From NCBI RefSeq assembly GCF_027111355.2, contig NZ_CP114291.2:558001-622000 (forward strand): 64,000 nucleotides of DNA, read 5' to 3'. Made by a program: the position numbers and the translations under genes. Position 1 is the first letter of the stretch, and each line of letters starts with the position of its first letter. Under the pieces are notes generated by a model that worked only from the letters and a program-made list of their open reading frames with translations, made no database searches and was not told the DNA's origin. Below are positions 24,949-34,368 of the stretch, piece by piece. Origin of the DNA: Flavobacterium eburneipallidum. Its GTDB lineage: Bacteria > Bacteroidota > Bacteroidia > Flavobacteriales > Flavobacteriaceae.

Positions 24949-25698
24949 TTATTTTCCTTTGTTCGCTTCTGCAATATATTTTTCTAAAGCCATTGTCATA
25001 GAAGGTGTTCCTGGTGTTGGAGCCATAATATCGACTCTTAATCCTTTGTCTAAAGCTTCTTTTTGAGTGGTACTTCCAAAAACAGCAATTCTGGTGTTGT
25101 TTTGCTCGAAATCTGGAAAATTCATAAACAATGATTTGATTCCAGTTGGGCTAAAGAAAGCTAAAACATCATAATAAACATCCGCCAAATCAGACAAATC
25201 ACTCATTACAGTTCTGTAAAAAACAGCTGGTGTCCAATCTACTTTTAAGGCGTTCAAAGTTACAGGTGCATCGGCATTCAATTGATCTGAAGCGGGTAAT
25301 AAGAATTTTTCGTCTTTGTATTTTTTAATCAAAGGAGACAAATCGGCAAAATCTTTTGGTCCTACGTATATTTTACGTTTTCTATACACCACATATTTTT
25401 GTAGGTAAAAAGCAATGGCTTCTGACTGGCAGAAATATTTCAATCCTTCTGGTACTTTGTAACGCATTTCGTCAGCTACTCTAAAGAAGTGATCCACTGC
25501 ATTTTTGCTGGTTAAAATAATTGCCGTAAAATTGTTAAGATCAATTTTTTGAAGTCTAATTTCTTTTGCGCTAACACCTTCTACGTGAATAAAAGGTCTG
25601 AAATCAACTTTTATTTTGTGCTTTTGTTGTAGCTCAAAATAGGGAGAGTTCTCCACTTTAGGCTCAGGCTGTGATACCAAAATTGTTTTCACTTTCAT
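24949..25698 (-). CDS. hemD: Uroporphyrinogen-III synthase
   Basis: 249 residues. HemD closes hydroxymethylbilane to uroporphyrinogen III in heme synthesis. The two-lobed fold is visible: TILVSQPEPKVENSPYFEL at the start, FTAIILTSKNAVDHFFRVA, then the second lobe with KFLLPASDQLNADAPVTLN, YDVLAFFSPTGIKSLF and IAVFGSTTQKEALDKGLRV. HemD is poorly conserved, but these signature blocks fit. Read in the minus direction it follows the DUF4271 gene by 13 bp, a standard flavobacterial pair. Confidence 0.92.
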   Translation of the reverse strand: MKVKTILVSQPEPKVENSPYFELQQKHKIKVDFRPFIHVEGVSAKEIRLQKIDLNNFTAIILTSKNAVDHFFRVADEMRYKVPEGLKYFCQSEAIAFYLQKYVVYRKRKIYVGPKDFADLSPLIKKYKDEKFLLPASDQLNADAPVTLNALKVDWTPAVFYRTVMSDLSDLADVYYDVLAFFSPTGIKSLFMNFPDFEQNNTRIAVFGSTTQKEALDKGLRVDIMAPTPGTPSMTMALEKYIAEANKGK

Positions 25699-25711
25699 AA
25701 TTTGACATTTT

Positions 25712-26383
25712 CTATGTAATACCTTTTGTAAACCAATAATACATGAAATAATAAGGTGCTATTTCGAGAGCGCAAAGATATAAAATAAAATAAAACAACT
25801 TACTGAATATTATATTTTGATAATTTTTTATTGAAATTAAATAGGTTAAAATATTGATTATTATAACTATAACGATAATAATTGTCAAAAAAATTCTAGA
25901 AATGGAGTCGTAATAGAATAGAATAATATTAACAGGCAGGATGAATAATCCCATATAAGTTCTAAAAGTAAGCTTATGCAAATTGAATTGCTCTACAAAT
26001 TCTTCCATTTCGAAGGCTGTTCCAATAATTTTTTCGATTAAAAATTTAGATAAAATAAAGAAAACCAACAACGTAGTGATTTGAATGTGTAAAACCCAAT
26101 CTGTTTTTGATCCAAATCCGAAAGTAGCAAACGAAAGTTGAATAAAAAAAGCCAGAGAGATGATTTGAACAAAAAATAAAGAAATAGTAAAGCCACTTTT
26201 CAAGTTGCTACTTTCTTTGTAGATACTAGTATATTTATCAGAGTAAATTAGTTTTGCAAAATCACTAAATCTGCTTTCAAATGCTGATTTTGTTATTGCA
26301 ATCACGGCAAATGAAAGTACAAACAAGACAGTTGCCCAATCCTTGTTTTCGATTACCCTTAAATGAAGTATGTTATCCACCAT
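25712..26383 (-). CDS. DUF4271 membrane protein
   Basis: 223 residues with about five to six membrane helices (TVLFVLSFAVIAITKSAFES, FTISLFFVQIISLAFFIQLS, ILSKFLIEKIIGTAFEMEEF, MGLFILPVNIILFYYDS). It matches the DUF4271 family of Bacteroidetes, of unknown function, typically beside hemD as here. It ends 13 bp before the hemD ATG, so the two are co-transcribed. Confidence 0.85.
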   Translation of the reverse strand: MVDNILHLRVIENKDWATVLFVLSFAVIAITKSAFESRFSDFAKLIYSDKYTSIYKESSNLKSGFTISLFFVQIISLAFFIQLSFATFGFGSKTDWVLHIQITTLLVFFILSKFLIEKIIGTAFEMEEFVEQFNLHKLTFRTYMGLFILPVNIILFYYDSISRIFLTIIIVIVIIINILTYLISIKNYQNIIFSKLFYFILYLCALEIAPYYFMYYWFTKGIT

Positions 26384-26445
26384 AAGTTTGCAAAATTACT
26401 AATTTTTTATTGCCTTTTTTATCAGGGTATTTACTTTTAAATTTC

Positions 26446-26535
26446 CCACCACGAATTAATTTTAAAACCGTGTAGAATTCGTGGAATTGAATTTAATTCT
26501 AAAAAAATTAGTGACAATTGGTGTAATTTGTGGCT
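26446..26535. repeat. Mosaic repeat with CCACGAATT/AATTCGTGG
   Basis: CCACGAATT at 26448-26456 and its complement at 26475-26483, followed by a looser set (AATTAGTGACAATTGG, GTAATTTGTGGC). It looks like a decayed intergenic repeat of the same class as 51223-51295. No gene seen in this gap. Confidence 0.45.
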
Positions 26536-26629
26536 AATATTTTTATACTTAAATTGACCTGATTTAAAAATACAAATATACATCAAGAACGTCGATAGCC
26601 ATTCCTTTTGAAAACAAATAGTATCTTCA

Positions 26630-26662
26630 TTGGAATCAAATCGCATAAAAAGTTTACTTTTG
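26630..26662 (+). promoter_or_regulatory. Promoter for the polyprenol-phosphate sugar transferase
   Basis: TTG at 26630-26632 and TACTTTTG at 26655-26662 with a 22-bp spacer, fitting TTG-N17-23-TAnnTTTG. It lies 20 bp before the ATG at 26683 and rules out the upstream in-frame start at 26608. Confidence 0.6.
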
Positions 26663-26682
26663 CGTTGAAATTATTCGAAAAT

Positions 26683-27408
26683 ATGAACGATTGTATTGTT
26701 ATAATTCCTACCTATAACGAAATTGAAAACATCGAAAGCATTATTAGGGCAGTGCTTTCCCAACACAAACCTTTTCATGTTCTTATCATAGACGACAACT
26801 CTCCCGACCACACAGCCGATAAAGTAGCCGTGCTACAATCGGAATTTGAAGGTAGATTGTTTTTAGAAAAAAGAACTGGAAAATTAGGTTTAGGAACCGC
26901 TTATGTGCATGGTTTCAAATGGGCATTGGAGCGCAAATATGATTTTGTTTTCGAAATGGATGCCGATTTTTCTCATAATCCAAATGATTTAGAAAAATTA
27001 TACGATGCTTGCCATTTTGGAGGATCAGATTTAGCCATCGGTTCTCGTTATGTAACGGGAGTAAATGTGGTCAATTGGCCTCTAGCTCGTGTATTGATGT
27101 CTTATTACGCATCAGTTTACGTGCGATTTATAACTGGAATGAAAATTCACGATGCCACTGCAGGATTTATTTGTTACAAAAGAACCGTTTTAGAAACCAT
27201 CGAATTGGATAAAATAAAATTCGTAGGTTACGCTTTTCAAATAGAAATGAAATACAGAACTTTTTGCAAAAAATTTAATATCACCGAAGTTCCTATTATT
27301 TTTACCGATAGAACCAAAGGACAGTCCAAAATGAGCAGTGCCATTTTTAAAGAAGCGGTTTTAGGAGTGATTATACTCCGTTTAAAAAAATTATTTAACA
27401 CCTTATAA
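26683..27408 (+). CDS. Polyprenol monophosphomannose synthase-like GT2 glycosyltransferase
   Basis: 241 residues, GT-A fold, family GT2. It transfers a sugar (mannose in characterised relatives) from a nucleotide donor to polyprenyl phosphate at the inner membrane face. Motifs: IVIIPTYNEIENIESII, IIDDNSPDHTADKV, GLGTAYVHGFKWAL, the DxD-like EMDADFSHNPNDL, and GSRYVTGVNVVNWPL. It ends after IFTDRTKGQSKMS without C-terminal membrane helices, like bacterial Ppm/DPM1 catalytic units. The next gene (dihydroorotase) starts 21 bp later. Confidence 0.9.
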   Translation: MNDCIVIIPTYNEIENIESIIRAVLSQHKPFHVLIIDDNSPDHTADKVAVLQSEFEGRLFLEKRTGKLGLGTAYVHGFKWALERKYDFVFEMDADFSHNPNDLEKLYDACHFGGSDLAIGSRYVTGVNVVNWPLARVLMSYYASVYVRFITGMKIHDATAGFICYKRTVLETIELDKIKFVGYAFQIEMKYRTFCKKFNITEVPIIFTDRTKGQSKMSSAIFKEAVLGVIILRLKKLFNTL

Positions 27409-27429
27409 ATAGGACAAACGAAAGAGAAA

Positions 27430-28770
27430 ATGAATAGGGTTTTAATCAAGAATGCCAAAATAGTCAACGAAGGAACTATTTTTGAAGGCGATGTTTTAAT
27501 TGAAAACGACTTAATTGTCGAAATTTCGGAAAGCATCAGTGCCAAATCATCTGAATGCAAGATTATTGATGCCGAAGGCAATTATTTAATGCCCGGAGCC
27601 ATTGACGATCAAGTACATTTTAGAGAACCAGGATTGACGCACAAAGGCGATATCGAATCCGAATCGAGAGCTGCTGTTGCGGGTGGAATTACCTCTTTTA
27701 TTGAGCAACCCAACACGGTTCCCAATGCGGTAACACAAGTTCTTTTAGAAGAAAAATACCAATTAGCAGCCGATAATTCCTTTGCGAATTATTCGTTTAT
27801 GATGGGAGCAACCAATGATAATTTGGACGAAGTGCTCAAAACCAATCCAAAGAATGTGGCGGGAATCAAAATATTTTTAGGTTCCTCAACAGGAAATATG
27901 TTGGTAGATAACGAGGTAATTTTAGAACGTATTTTTGCCAGTACTCCGATGCTAATTGCTGTGCATTGCGAAGATGAAATGACTATCAAAAACAATTTAG
28001 AAAAATACAAAGCCGAATATGGAGATCAAGTTCCAGTAACGGCACATCACTTGATTCGTAGTGAGGAAGCTTGTTATTTGTCTTCATCCAAAGCCATTGC
28101 ACTTGCCAAAAGAACTGGAGCAAGATTGCATATTTTCCACCTTTCGACAGCCAAAGAAATGGAGCTTTTTACCAATAAAATTCCATTAGAAGACAAGAAA
28201 ATTACTGCCGAAGTTTGTGTGCATCATTTGTGGTTTACCAATGATGATTATGCAACCAAAGGAAATCTAATTAAATGGAATCCTGCTGTAAAAACAGAAA
28301 ATGATCGAAAAGTGTTATGGGAAGCTTTAGTAGATGGTAGAATTGATGTCATTGCTACTGATCACGCGCCACATACTCTTGAAGAAAAAAAGAAATCCTA
28401 TCTCGAAGCTCCGTCTGGAGGACCATTAGTGCAACACGCTGTTGTAGCTATGTTTGAAGCCTTTCATCAAGGAAAAATTACTGTAGAGAAAATCGTAGAG
28501 AAAATGTGTCACAATCCAGCCAAAATTTTCAAAATCGAAAAACGAGGCTTTATCAAAGAAGGCTATTATGCTGATTTAGTAATTGTCAATTCAGGTTTGC
28601 CGTGGAGTGTCAAAAAAGAAAATATTCTCTACAAATGTGGATGGTCACCCTTTGAAGGATTCACTTTTAAATCTCGAATTACGCACACATTTGTTAATGG
28701 GCAATTGGTTTATTCCGCCTTTAAAGTAAAAGATATTCGTGCTGGAAAACGATTGTTGTTCAATAGATAA
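27430..28770 (+). CDS. pyrC: Dihydroorotase
   Basis: 446 residues, metal-dependent amidohydrolase that interconverts carbamoyl aspartate and dihydroorotate. The N-terminal beta sandwich leads to the zinc motif as DDQVHFREPGLTHKGD. Further signatures are GGITSFIEQPNTVPNAV, AVHCEDEMT, LHIFHLSTAKEM and the catalytic DVIATDHAPHTLEEKK. It is the class I type common in Bacteroidetes; an allantoinase assignment is less likely given DHAPHTLEEK. It sits in a run with the upstream GT2 gene and the downstream lipoprotein gene (5 bp gap). Confidence 0.92.
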   Translation: MNRVLIKNAKIVNEGTIFEGDVLIENDLIVEISESISAKSSECKIIDAEGNYLMPGAIDDQVHFREPGLTHKGDIESESRAAVAGGITSFIEQPNTVPNAVTQVLLEEKYQLAADNSFANYSFMMGATNDNLDEVLKTNPKNVAGIKIFLGSSTGNMLVDNEVILERIFASTPMLIAVHCEDEMTIKNNLEKYKAEYGDQVPVTAHHLIRSEEACYLSSSKAIALAKRTGARLHIFHLSTAKEMELFTNKIPLEDKKITAEVCVHHLWFTNDDYATKGNLIKWNPAVKTENDRKVLWEALVDGRIDVIATDHAPHTLEEKKKSYLEAPSGGPLVQHAVVAMFEAFHQGKITVEKIVEKMCHNPAKIFKIEKRGFIKEGYYADLVIVNSGLPWSVKKENILYKCGWSPFEGFTFKSRITHTFVNGQLVYSAFKVKDIRAGKRLLFNR

Positions 28771-28775
28771 AAATC

Positions 28776-29306
28776 ATGAAAATCAGATTAGTATTGCCGT
28801 TTTTAGTAATTTTTGCTATCCTTTTGAGTTGTAAAAAGGAAATAGCAAAAGTTCCCAATCGTCTTATCGAAAAAGAAAAAATGGTCAATATTATGTATGA
28901 TATGGCGGTTCTGGACGCAATGAGAAATCAAAATCCAAGCTTGTTGGATTCTTTCAAAAATAATTCGAACGCTTATATTTATAAAAAACACAAAATCGAT
29001 AGTGTTCAATTCGCTCAAAGCAACATCTATTATGCAGCCGATTTTAAAGCATATAAAAAGTTGTATGAGCAGGTTAAAATTCGATTAGAAAAAGAAAAAA
29101 TATTGACCGAAACCATCATCAAAGCCGAGAAAAAGAAAGCGGACTTATTAGTAAAGAAAAACAAAAAACTGAAGCTCAAAAAAGAGGCTGATTCTATCAA
29201 AAAAGCAAAACGAGAGACCGCTAAGCAAAAGATGAAAAAAGAAATGGATTCGTTGAAAAAGATTGTGGCAGAAGAAAAAAAGAGGCGAGTTCAAATAAAG
29301 AATTAA
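28776..29306 (+). CDS. DUF4296 lipoprotein
   Basis: 176 residues. The lipoprotein signal peptide ends at the lipobox LLSC (residues 16-19). The DUF4296 core follows (NIMYDMAVLDAMRNQNPS, NIYYAADFKAYKKLYEQV), then a long lysine-rich coiled coil (KKADLLVKKNKKLKLKK) to the end. Function unknown; family members are Bacteroidetes envelope lipoproteins. It begins 5 bp after pyrC, so it is co-transcribed. Confidence 0.85.
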   Translation: MKIRLVLPFLVIFAILLSCKKEIAKVPNRLIEKEKMVNIMYDMAVLDAMRNQNPSLLDSFKNNSNAYIYKKHKIDSVQFAQSNIYYAADFKAYKKLYEQVKIRLEKEKILTETIIKAEKKKADLLVKKNKKLKLKKEADSIKKAKRETAKQKMKKEMDSLKKIVAEEKKRRVQIKN

Positions 29307-29313
29307 AGCGGGT

Positions 29314-30303
29314 TTACAATTTCGAAATATCTTGAATATACTGATGAATTTCTAAAAAATCAGTTGAGATAGCCGTTTTTATTTTTTCGTTAGCATATTG
29401 GTTTTTCGAATAGGAAGACTGGGCAGTATAACGATCTAGTTTTCTTTTTTGACCTAAAACATTCGACAAAAACCAATCGATTTTATAAGATATAGTTACT
29501 GCTAATGGACTTGCATGAATAGTAGGTCTTTTTACTTTCAAAGCATCAGCAATGGTATTGAATAAGTCTTGAAACACAATGTTTTCAGAAATGAGTATAA
29601 ATTTCTCATTCGAAAAATTACCATTCATCAAATCTCGTGCAATACGCACTACGTCAGGAACGGCAATAATTCCTGTAGTTCCTTTGGTATAAAAAGAGAA
29701 ACCATTTTTTATTTTCTTAAAAAGCAATCCGCTTCCTTGTTCCCAAAAACCAGGGCCAATGATAATTCCTGGATTTACAATCACAGTATTCAAACCCTCT
29801 TGTTGCCCACGCCAAATTTCCATCTCGGCACCATATTTCGAAATGGCATAATCGCTGTGGTATTTTTCAGGATTCCATTCGGTTGCTTCGGTAGTAATTT
29901 TTTCGTTTGCAGCTAAATCACCCAAGGCGGCAATCGAACTGATGTGACAAAGTTTTTTTACTGAATTTGCCAGACAAAAATTGACAATATTAGCTGTGCC
30001 TTCAATATTGGTTTTTCGGAGTAAATCTTCGTCTTTAGGGTCGAATGAAATTAGAGCGGCACAATGATAGACATAATCTACATTTTCGAAAGCAATTTCT
30101 AGAGAGGGAACGTCAATAATATCGGCTTGAATCCAATTTATTTTTTCGAAAAGAGCTTCTTTTTTGTAAAGTACAAAAAGGTTTTTTGTCTTTTGAATGG
30201 AGTCTATATTTCGATAAATAGCCCGAACCTTCTCTTCATTTTCGATTAAATGAAGTAATAAATGTGCGCCAACTAATCCTGTTCCTCCTGTGACTAAAAT
30301 CAT
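29314..30303 (-). CDS. NAD(P)-dependent epimerase/dehydratase (extended SDR)
   Basis: 329 residues. The nucleotide-binding motif is TGGTGLVGAHLL at the N-terminus, with VDYVYHCAALISF and the catalytic serine and YAISKYGAEMEIWRG (YxxxK). PGIIIGPGFWEQGSG resembles the substrate pocket of dihydroflavonol-reductase-like and 3-beta-HSD-like enzymes. Substrate unknown. It is convergent with the DUF4296 gene, with only 7 bp between the ends, and has no obvious operon partner. A heptamer array lies just upstream of its ATG. Confidence 0.87.
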   Translation of the reverse strand: MILVTGGTGLVGAHLLLHLIENEEKVRAIYRNIDSIQKTKNLFVLYKKEALFEKINWIQADIIDVPSLEIAFENVDYVYHCAALISFDPKDEDLLRKTNIEGTANIVNFCLANSVKKLCHISSIAALGDLAANEKITTEATEWNPEKYHSDYAISKYGAEMEIWRGQQEGLNTVIVNPGIIIGPGFWEQGSGLLFKKIKNGFSFYTKGTTGIIAVPDVVRIARDLMNGNFSNEKFILISENIVFQDLFNTIADALKVKRPTIHASPLAVTISYKIDWFLSNVLGQKRKLDRYTAQSSYSKNQYANEKIKTAISTDFLEIHQYIQDISKL

Positions 30304-30312
30304 CTTGCGAAT

Positions 30313-30340
30313 TTACGAATTACGAGTTACGAATTACGAT
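30313..30340. repeat. Heptamer tandem array TTACGAA/G (four copies)
   Basis: TTACGAA, TTACGAG, TTACGAA, TTACGAT in strict 7-bp register in the divergent gap between the epimerase and tyrS. Confidence 0.8.
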
Positions 30341-30390
30341 TTTTTTTCAACTAACCCAATAAACAATTAACCGAATCAACATTAAAATTT

Positions 30391-30398
30391 TATCTTTG
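30391..30398 (+). promoter_or_regulatory. Candidate -7 box for tyrS
   Basis: TATCTTTG matches TAnnTTTG and lies 19 bp before the tyrS ATG. A -33 TTG is not seen. Confidence 0.5.
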
Positions 30399-30417
30399 CC
30401 GAAATTGATTAAAAAAG

Positions 30418-31710
30418 ATGAAAAATTTTATTGAAGAAGTGACTTGGAGAGGAATGCTCCACGATGTTATGCCTGGAACCGAAGAACATTTGATGGAACA
30501 AATGCGTGTGGCGTATGTGGGCATTGACCCAACTGCCGATTCATTGCATATCGGACATTTGGTTGGTGTAATGTTGTTGAAGCATTTTCAATTATCAGGA
30601 CACAAACCATTGGCTTTAGTAGGCGGAGCAACCGGCATGATTGGTGATCCATCTGGAAAATCGAACGAAAGAAATTTGCTGGATGAAGCTACTTTGCGTC
30701 ACAATCAAGAAGCCATAAAAGGGCAATTATCTCGCTTTTTAGACTTTACTTCCAATGCACCAAACGCAGCCGAGTTAGTGAATAATTACGACTGGATGAA
30801 GAATTTTTCTTTCTTGGATTTCATTCGTGATGTAGGAAAACATATTACTGTAAATTATATGATGGCAAAAGATTCTGTAAAGAAACGCTTGTCGTCAGAA
30901 GCTGCAGAAGGAATGTCTTTCACGGAGTTTACATATCAATTAGTTCAAGGATACGACTTTTTGCATTTGTACAAAGACAAGAGTTGTACGTTGCAAATGG
31001 GAGGAAGCGATCAATGGGGAAACATTACCACTGGAACCGAATTAGTCCGCAGAATTGCCAGCGGAAAAGCATACGCATTAACTTGTCCGTTAATTACCAA
31101 AGCCGATGGGACCAAATTCGGAAAATCCGAAGGAGGAAACATTTGGTTGGATGCCGCTAGAACTTCGCCTTATAAATTTTACCAATATTGGTTGAATACC
31201 TCCGATTTGGATGCCGAAAAATACATCAAGATTTTTACTTTTTTATCCAAAGAGGAAATTGAAGATTTAACAATAAAACATAGAGAAACACCACATTTGC
31301 GTTTGTTACAAAAACGTTTGGCTGAAGAAATTACGGTTATGGTTCATTCTGCAGCCGATTTAGAAAATGCGATTAAAGCATCTGGGATTCTTTTCGGTAA
31401 TGCTACTGCCGATGATTTGAAACAATTAGACGAAGCTACTTTCCTAGAGGTTTTTGACGGAGTTCCGCAAGCAGAAATTGCAAAATCTGAAATCGAAACA
31501 GGAATTACTATTGTTGACGTTCTTAACGAAAAAACAGGATTTTTGAAATCGAATGGTGAGGCTAGAAGAGCCTTAACAGCCAATTCTATTTCGGTAAACC
31601 GAGAAAAAGTAACCGAAGAGTTTGTGCTTTCGACCAAAGATTTAATCAACAATCAATTTGTGTTGTTGCAAAGTGGTAAGAAAAATTATTTTGTGGTTCG
31701 GGTTAAATAA
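30418..31710 (+). CDS. tyrS: Tyrosine--tRNA ligase
   Basis: 430 residues, class Ic synthetase. The HIGH-like motif is [34 protein letters not shown] and [20 protein letters not shown] form the tyrosyl-adenylate pocket; the KMSKS loop reads [11 protein letters not shown]-terminal S4 RNA-binding domain spans roughly residues 365-430 ([18 protein letters not shown]). Length and order match the bacterial TyrS type. Monocistronic, with a strong hairpin after it. Confidence 0.97.
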   Translation: MKNFIEEVTWRGMLHDVMPGTEEHLMEQMRVAYVGIDPTADSLHIGHLVGVMLLKHFQLSGHKPLALVGGATGMIGDPSGKSNERNLLDEATLRHNQEAIKGQLSRFLDFTSNAPNAAELVNNYDWMKNFSFLDFIRDVGKHITVNYMMAKDSVKKRLSSEAAEGMSFTEFTYQLVQGYDFLHLYKDKSCTLQMGGSDQWGNITTGTELVRRIASGKAYALTCPLITKADGTKFGKSEGGNIWLDAARTSPYKFYQYWLNTSDLDAEKYIKIFTFLSKEEIEDLTIKHRETPHLRLLQKRLAEEITVMVHSAADLENAIKASGILFGNATADDLKQLDEATFLEVFDGVPQAEIAKSEIETGITIVDVLNEKTGFLKSNGEARRALTANSISVNREKVTEEFVLSTKDLINNQFVLLQSGKKNYFVVRVK

Positions 31711-31782
31711 TATCGAATCATATTAAAGAATTGATTCCAAACAAGAAAGATTGAGTTGATTATCGATCATTGTTTTTGCTAT

Positions 31783-31816
31783 AAAAAAATTCCCAAAGCG
31801 ATTTGGGAATTTTTTT
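31783..31816. terminator. Bidirectional terminator between tyrS and gldD
   Basis: A 15-bp inverted repeat (AAAAAAATTCCCAAA with its complement) and a GCGA loop, between convergent genes. Confidence 0.85.
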
Positions 31817-31832
31817 TTGATAACGCTTTTAA

Positions 31833-32396
31833 TCACTTCCACTTCAACGTTTCCATCAACCTTTGCATATCATTTTTGATGTAACTGGCTGCAGGCATTA
31901 TAGAGTCGTAATTCGGTTTGGCATAGAAATAAACAGAGCCTGTAACAAAATGTTTTGTGCTGTCCGTCACATAAAACTGTGAATTGGTAGCGGCATTTCC
32001 ATCCACTTGATAAAACATTCCATAGACTTTTTTGTCAGGATTCAAATAAGGTTGTTCTAAAATATCATCGGCTTTTATCACGTGTTCATACGTCAGTTTT
32101 TGAGCATCTCGCAATAATTTGTCTATGTTTTGATCCACAGGTTTGTAGGTCAAATAAATTGTGGCTTTCATTTTTGGATAGGTGATGGTAAATCCACAAT
32201 CTTTTTCCCCTTTGATAATCGCATCCGAATTCATCTCAAAAGTAAACGGACAGTTGTTTTCGAAATTGGCATATTTTGCCACAGGATAATCCAATCTCAA
32301 ATAGCCAGATGGTTTTGGTAAAACTTCGTCTTTACAGCTAAAAAGAGAAAATATCAGCGCTAAAAGAGAAAAAATAGTAAGTTGTTTTGTTGGCAT
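31833..32396 (-). CDS. gldD: Gliding motility lipoprotein GldD
   Basis: 187 residues from the ATG at 32396, 7 bp after the gldE stop; the longer frame would need a TTG inside gldE. The signal peptide ends at the lipobox LFSC. GldD is an inner-membrane-anchored lipoprotein required for flavobacterial gliding and type IX secretion. Recognisable segments are KPSGYLRLDYPVAKYANF, FTFEMNSDAIIKGEKDCGF and KHFVTGSVYFYAKPNYDSI. It lies last in ssb-gldE-gldD, the usual order. Confidence 0.92.
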   Translation of the reverse strand: MPTKQLTIFSLLALIFSLFSCKDEVLPKPSGYLRLDYPVAKYANFENNCPFTFEMNSDAIIKGEKDCGFTITYPKMKATIYLTYKPVDQNIDKLLRDAQKLTYEHVIKADDILEQPYLNPDKKVYGMFYQVDGNAATNSQFYVTDSTKHFVTGSVYFYAKPNYDSIMPAASYIKNDMQRLMETLKWK

Positions 32397-32403
32397 TTTA
32401 TAT

Positions 32404-33699
32404 TTATTCAATGGTGACTTTTATTTGTTTTATGCGTTTTTTATCAACAGATTCGATGGTAAAGGTGCAATTTTCGAATCCAATTTTCTGATCTTTTTTT
32501 GGAAAATTCCCCAGAACTTCCAGAATAAAACCAGCTAGCGTTTCGGCTTCGCCTTTTGTGGCTTCAAATAGTTCTTCGTCCACATCGATAACTCTATAGA
32601 AATCTTTGAGATTTGTTTTTCCTTCAAAAAGATAATTCTTGTCGTCTATTTTAGAAAAATTGACATTCTCTCCATCAAATTCATCACTGATATCACCCAC
32701 AATTTCTTCGATAATATCTTCTAATGAAACCAGTCCCGATGTTCCGCCGTATTCATCGACTACAATGGCTAAATGGCTTTTCATGTTTTGAAAATCCTTG
32801 AGCAAATTGTCGATTTTTTTGTTTTCAGGAATAAAAAATGGTTCTCGAATCAATGTTTTCCAGTCAAATTCTTCTTTGTCAATGTGCCGAAGCAAATCTT
32901 TCACAAACAAAACGCCTTCTATTTGGTCTATATTATCTCGGTACACTGGAATTCTGGAAAAACCTTTCTCTACAATTTTCGAATAAATGGTTTGGAAAGA
33001 TTCTTCGATTTCTAATGCAAAAATATCCATTCTCGGACTCATTACTTGTTTGGCGTCGGTGTTTCCGAAAGACACGATTCCTTCCAATATTTTTTGTTCT
33101 TCAGACGAACTTTCATCCGAATCAGTCAGTTCCAATGCTTGCGACAATTGATCGACTGAAAAATTCGTTTTTTGTTTTCCTAATTTATCATGCAAATATA
33201 AAGTTAGTTTACGCATGGGCAAACTTATTGGCGAAAGCAATTTATCTAAAATTGCCACCGGAACAGCAACTCTTCTTGCAAACTGGCTGCTATTTCTGCT
33301 GGCATAGACTTTTGGTAAAACTTCGCCAAAAAGTAAGATTAAAAAAGTAATGACTAGTACTTCTAAACTAAATTTCAAAGCGGGTGAACTGATGGCTGAA
33401 AATAAATTTTGACCAATAAAAGAGAATAAAATCACCACTCCTATATTGGCAAAATTACTGGCAACAAGAAGTGTTGCGAGTAATTTTTTTGGTTTTTCGA
33501 GTAATCTAGAAATAATTTTTCCTTTGGAAGGATGCTCTTGCAAGCTATCATCGATGTCTTTTTGTGACAATGAAAAAAAAGCTACTTCAGCACCAGAAAC
33601 TAATGCGGAACAAAACAGCAACACAAAAATGGCTAGAAAACCTAATATTAAATGAATATCTAAAGTAGTTGCTAAAAGAAAACTGGGTTCCGGATCCAA
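32404..33699 (-). CDS. gldE: Gliding motility-associated protein GldE (CorC/CBS family)
   Basis: 431 residues. A DUF21/CNNM membrane domain holds four hydrophobic segments (ILGFLAIFVLLFCSALVSGA, LLATLLVASNFANIGVVILF). Paired CBS domains follow (VMSPRMDIFALEIEESF; FIPENKKIDNLLKDFQNM then VVDEYGGTSGLVSLEDIIEE), with a C-terminal CorC_HlyC domain. GldE supports GldD in gliding. The start appears to be TTG at 33697-33699, giving MDPEPSFLL as in other GldE proteins; no suitable ATG is near. It is followed by gldD. Confidence 0.93.
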   Translation of the reverse strand: MDPEPSFLLATTLDIHLILGFLAIFVLLFCSALVSGAEVAFFSLSQKDIDDSLQEHPSKGKIISRLLEKPKKLLATLLVASNFANIGVVILFSFIGQNLFSAISSPALKFSLEVLVITFLILLFGEVLPKVYASRNSSQFARRVAVPVAILDKLLSPISLPMRKLTLYLHDKLGKQKTNFSVDQLSQALELTDSDESSSEEQKILEGIVSFGNTDAKQVMSPRMDIFALEIEESFQTIYSKIVEKGFSRIPVYRDNIDQIEGVLFVKDLLRHIDKEEFDWKTLIREPFFIPENKKIDNLLKDFQNMKSHLAIVVDEYGGTSGLVSLEDIIEEIVGDISDEFDGENVNFSKIDDKNYLFEGKTNLKDFYRVIDVDEELFEATKGEAETLAGFILEVLGNFPKKDQKIGFENCTFTIESVDKKRIKQIKVTIE

Positions 33700-33722
33700 A
33701 TTAAAACAGATTAGTTAAACAA

Positions 33723-34163
33723 TCAAAACGGTAGGTCATTTATAGGCAAACCGTTATTTTGTGAGTCAAAGTTAGGGTTTTTTTCAACCTCTGGATTTGG
33801 AATAGATTTGTGGTCTTCATTTCCTTTTTTGGTTGATAAAAAAGTAAATTCGGTTACTTGAATCTCAACGGTGTGTTTGGTAGCACCATCTTCAGATTGC
33901 CATTGACGTGATTTTATGCGTCCTTCAACATAAATTTTATCTCCTTTTGATAAATATTTTTCACAAATTTCAGCAGCTTTATTACGAACCACTAAATTAT
34001 GCCATTCGGTGGACGTTATTTTTTCGTTGGTGGTTTTGTTGATATAGACTTCGTTTGTAGCCAAAGAAAATCTTCCAATGCAATTGCCTCCTTCAAAATA
34101 ATGCATCTTCACATCATCACCAAGATAACCGATTAGCATAACTTTATTTAAGGTTCCGTTCAT
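33723..34163 (-). CDS. ssb: Single-stranded DNA-binding protein
   Basis: 146 residues from the ATG at 34161-34163, beginning MNGTLNKVMLIGYLGDDVK. The OB fold spans residues 1-105, with IGRFSLATNEVYINKTTNE, STEWHNLVVRNKAAEICEKY and KIYVEGRIKSRQW. A short linker leads to the acidic tip INDLPF that binds repair and replication partners. A -7 box at 34185-34192 lies just upstream and excludes the longer frame. It is first in ssb-gldE-gldD. mutY, which often precedes ssb in this cluster, is absent here. Confidence 0.95.
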   Translation of the reverse strand: MNGTLNKVMLIGYLGDDVKMHYFEGGNCIGRFSLATNEVYINKTTNEKITSTEWHNLVVRNKAAEICEKYLSKGDKIYVEGRIKSRQWQSEDGATKHTVEIQVTEFTFLSTKKGNEDHKSIPNPEVEKNPNFDSQNNGLPINDLPF

Positions 34164-34184
34164 TATATTCAATTGGGATTGAAT

Positions 34185-34192
34185 CAAAGATA
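34185..34192 (-). promoter_or_regulatory. Candidate -7 box for ssb-gldE-gldD
   Basis: Minus-strand TATCTTTG matches TAnnTTTG and lies 21 bp before the ssb ATG. Confidence 0.5.
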
Positions 34193-34308
34193 GGTTTTTT
34201 TTAGAAACCATTCATCTGATTTTGTCAAATTTAGAATATAACGTTAAAGAAGTAAGTAAAAGGAATTAATTATTGGCGTGTTTCAAACAGTTAAAAATTT
34301 AATTTTAC

Positions 34309-34368
34309 CATATAAGCCATATAAGTTCACATAAACCATTCAATCAAAAACTTAAATGTACTTATATG
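34309..34368. repeat. Repeat with CATATAAGC/T tandem and inverted copy
   Basis: Two 9-bp units (34309-34317, 34318-34326) and the complement ACTTATATG at 34360-34368. The same doublet occurs at 39507-39524. It sits in the gap of nearly 390 bp between ssb and the DUF4286 gene, where I see no other feature. Confidence 0.55.

Noticed and set aside
26608..26682. Longer GT2 transferase from an upstream TTG
   Set aside because: A complete promoter sits inside the extension, and the conserved domain begins right at the later ATG.
32838..33350. 170-codon plus-strand frame opposite gldE
   Set aside because: It is antisense to the CBS and membrane domains of GldE, has no start context and has no recognisable domain.
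34164..34211. Longer SSB starting MVSKKNLSL
   Set aside because: A TATCTTTG promoter box falls inside that extension, and SSB proteins normally begin MNGTLNKV-like.
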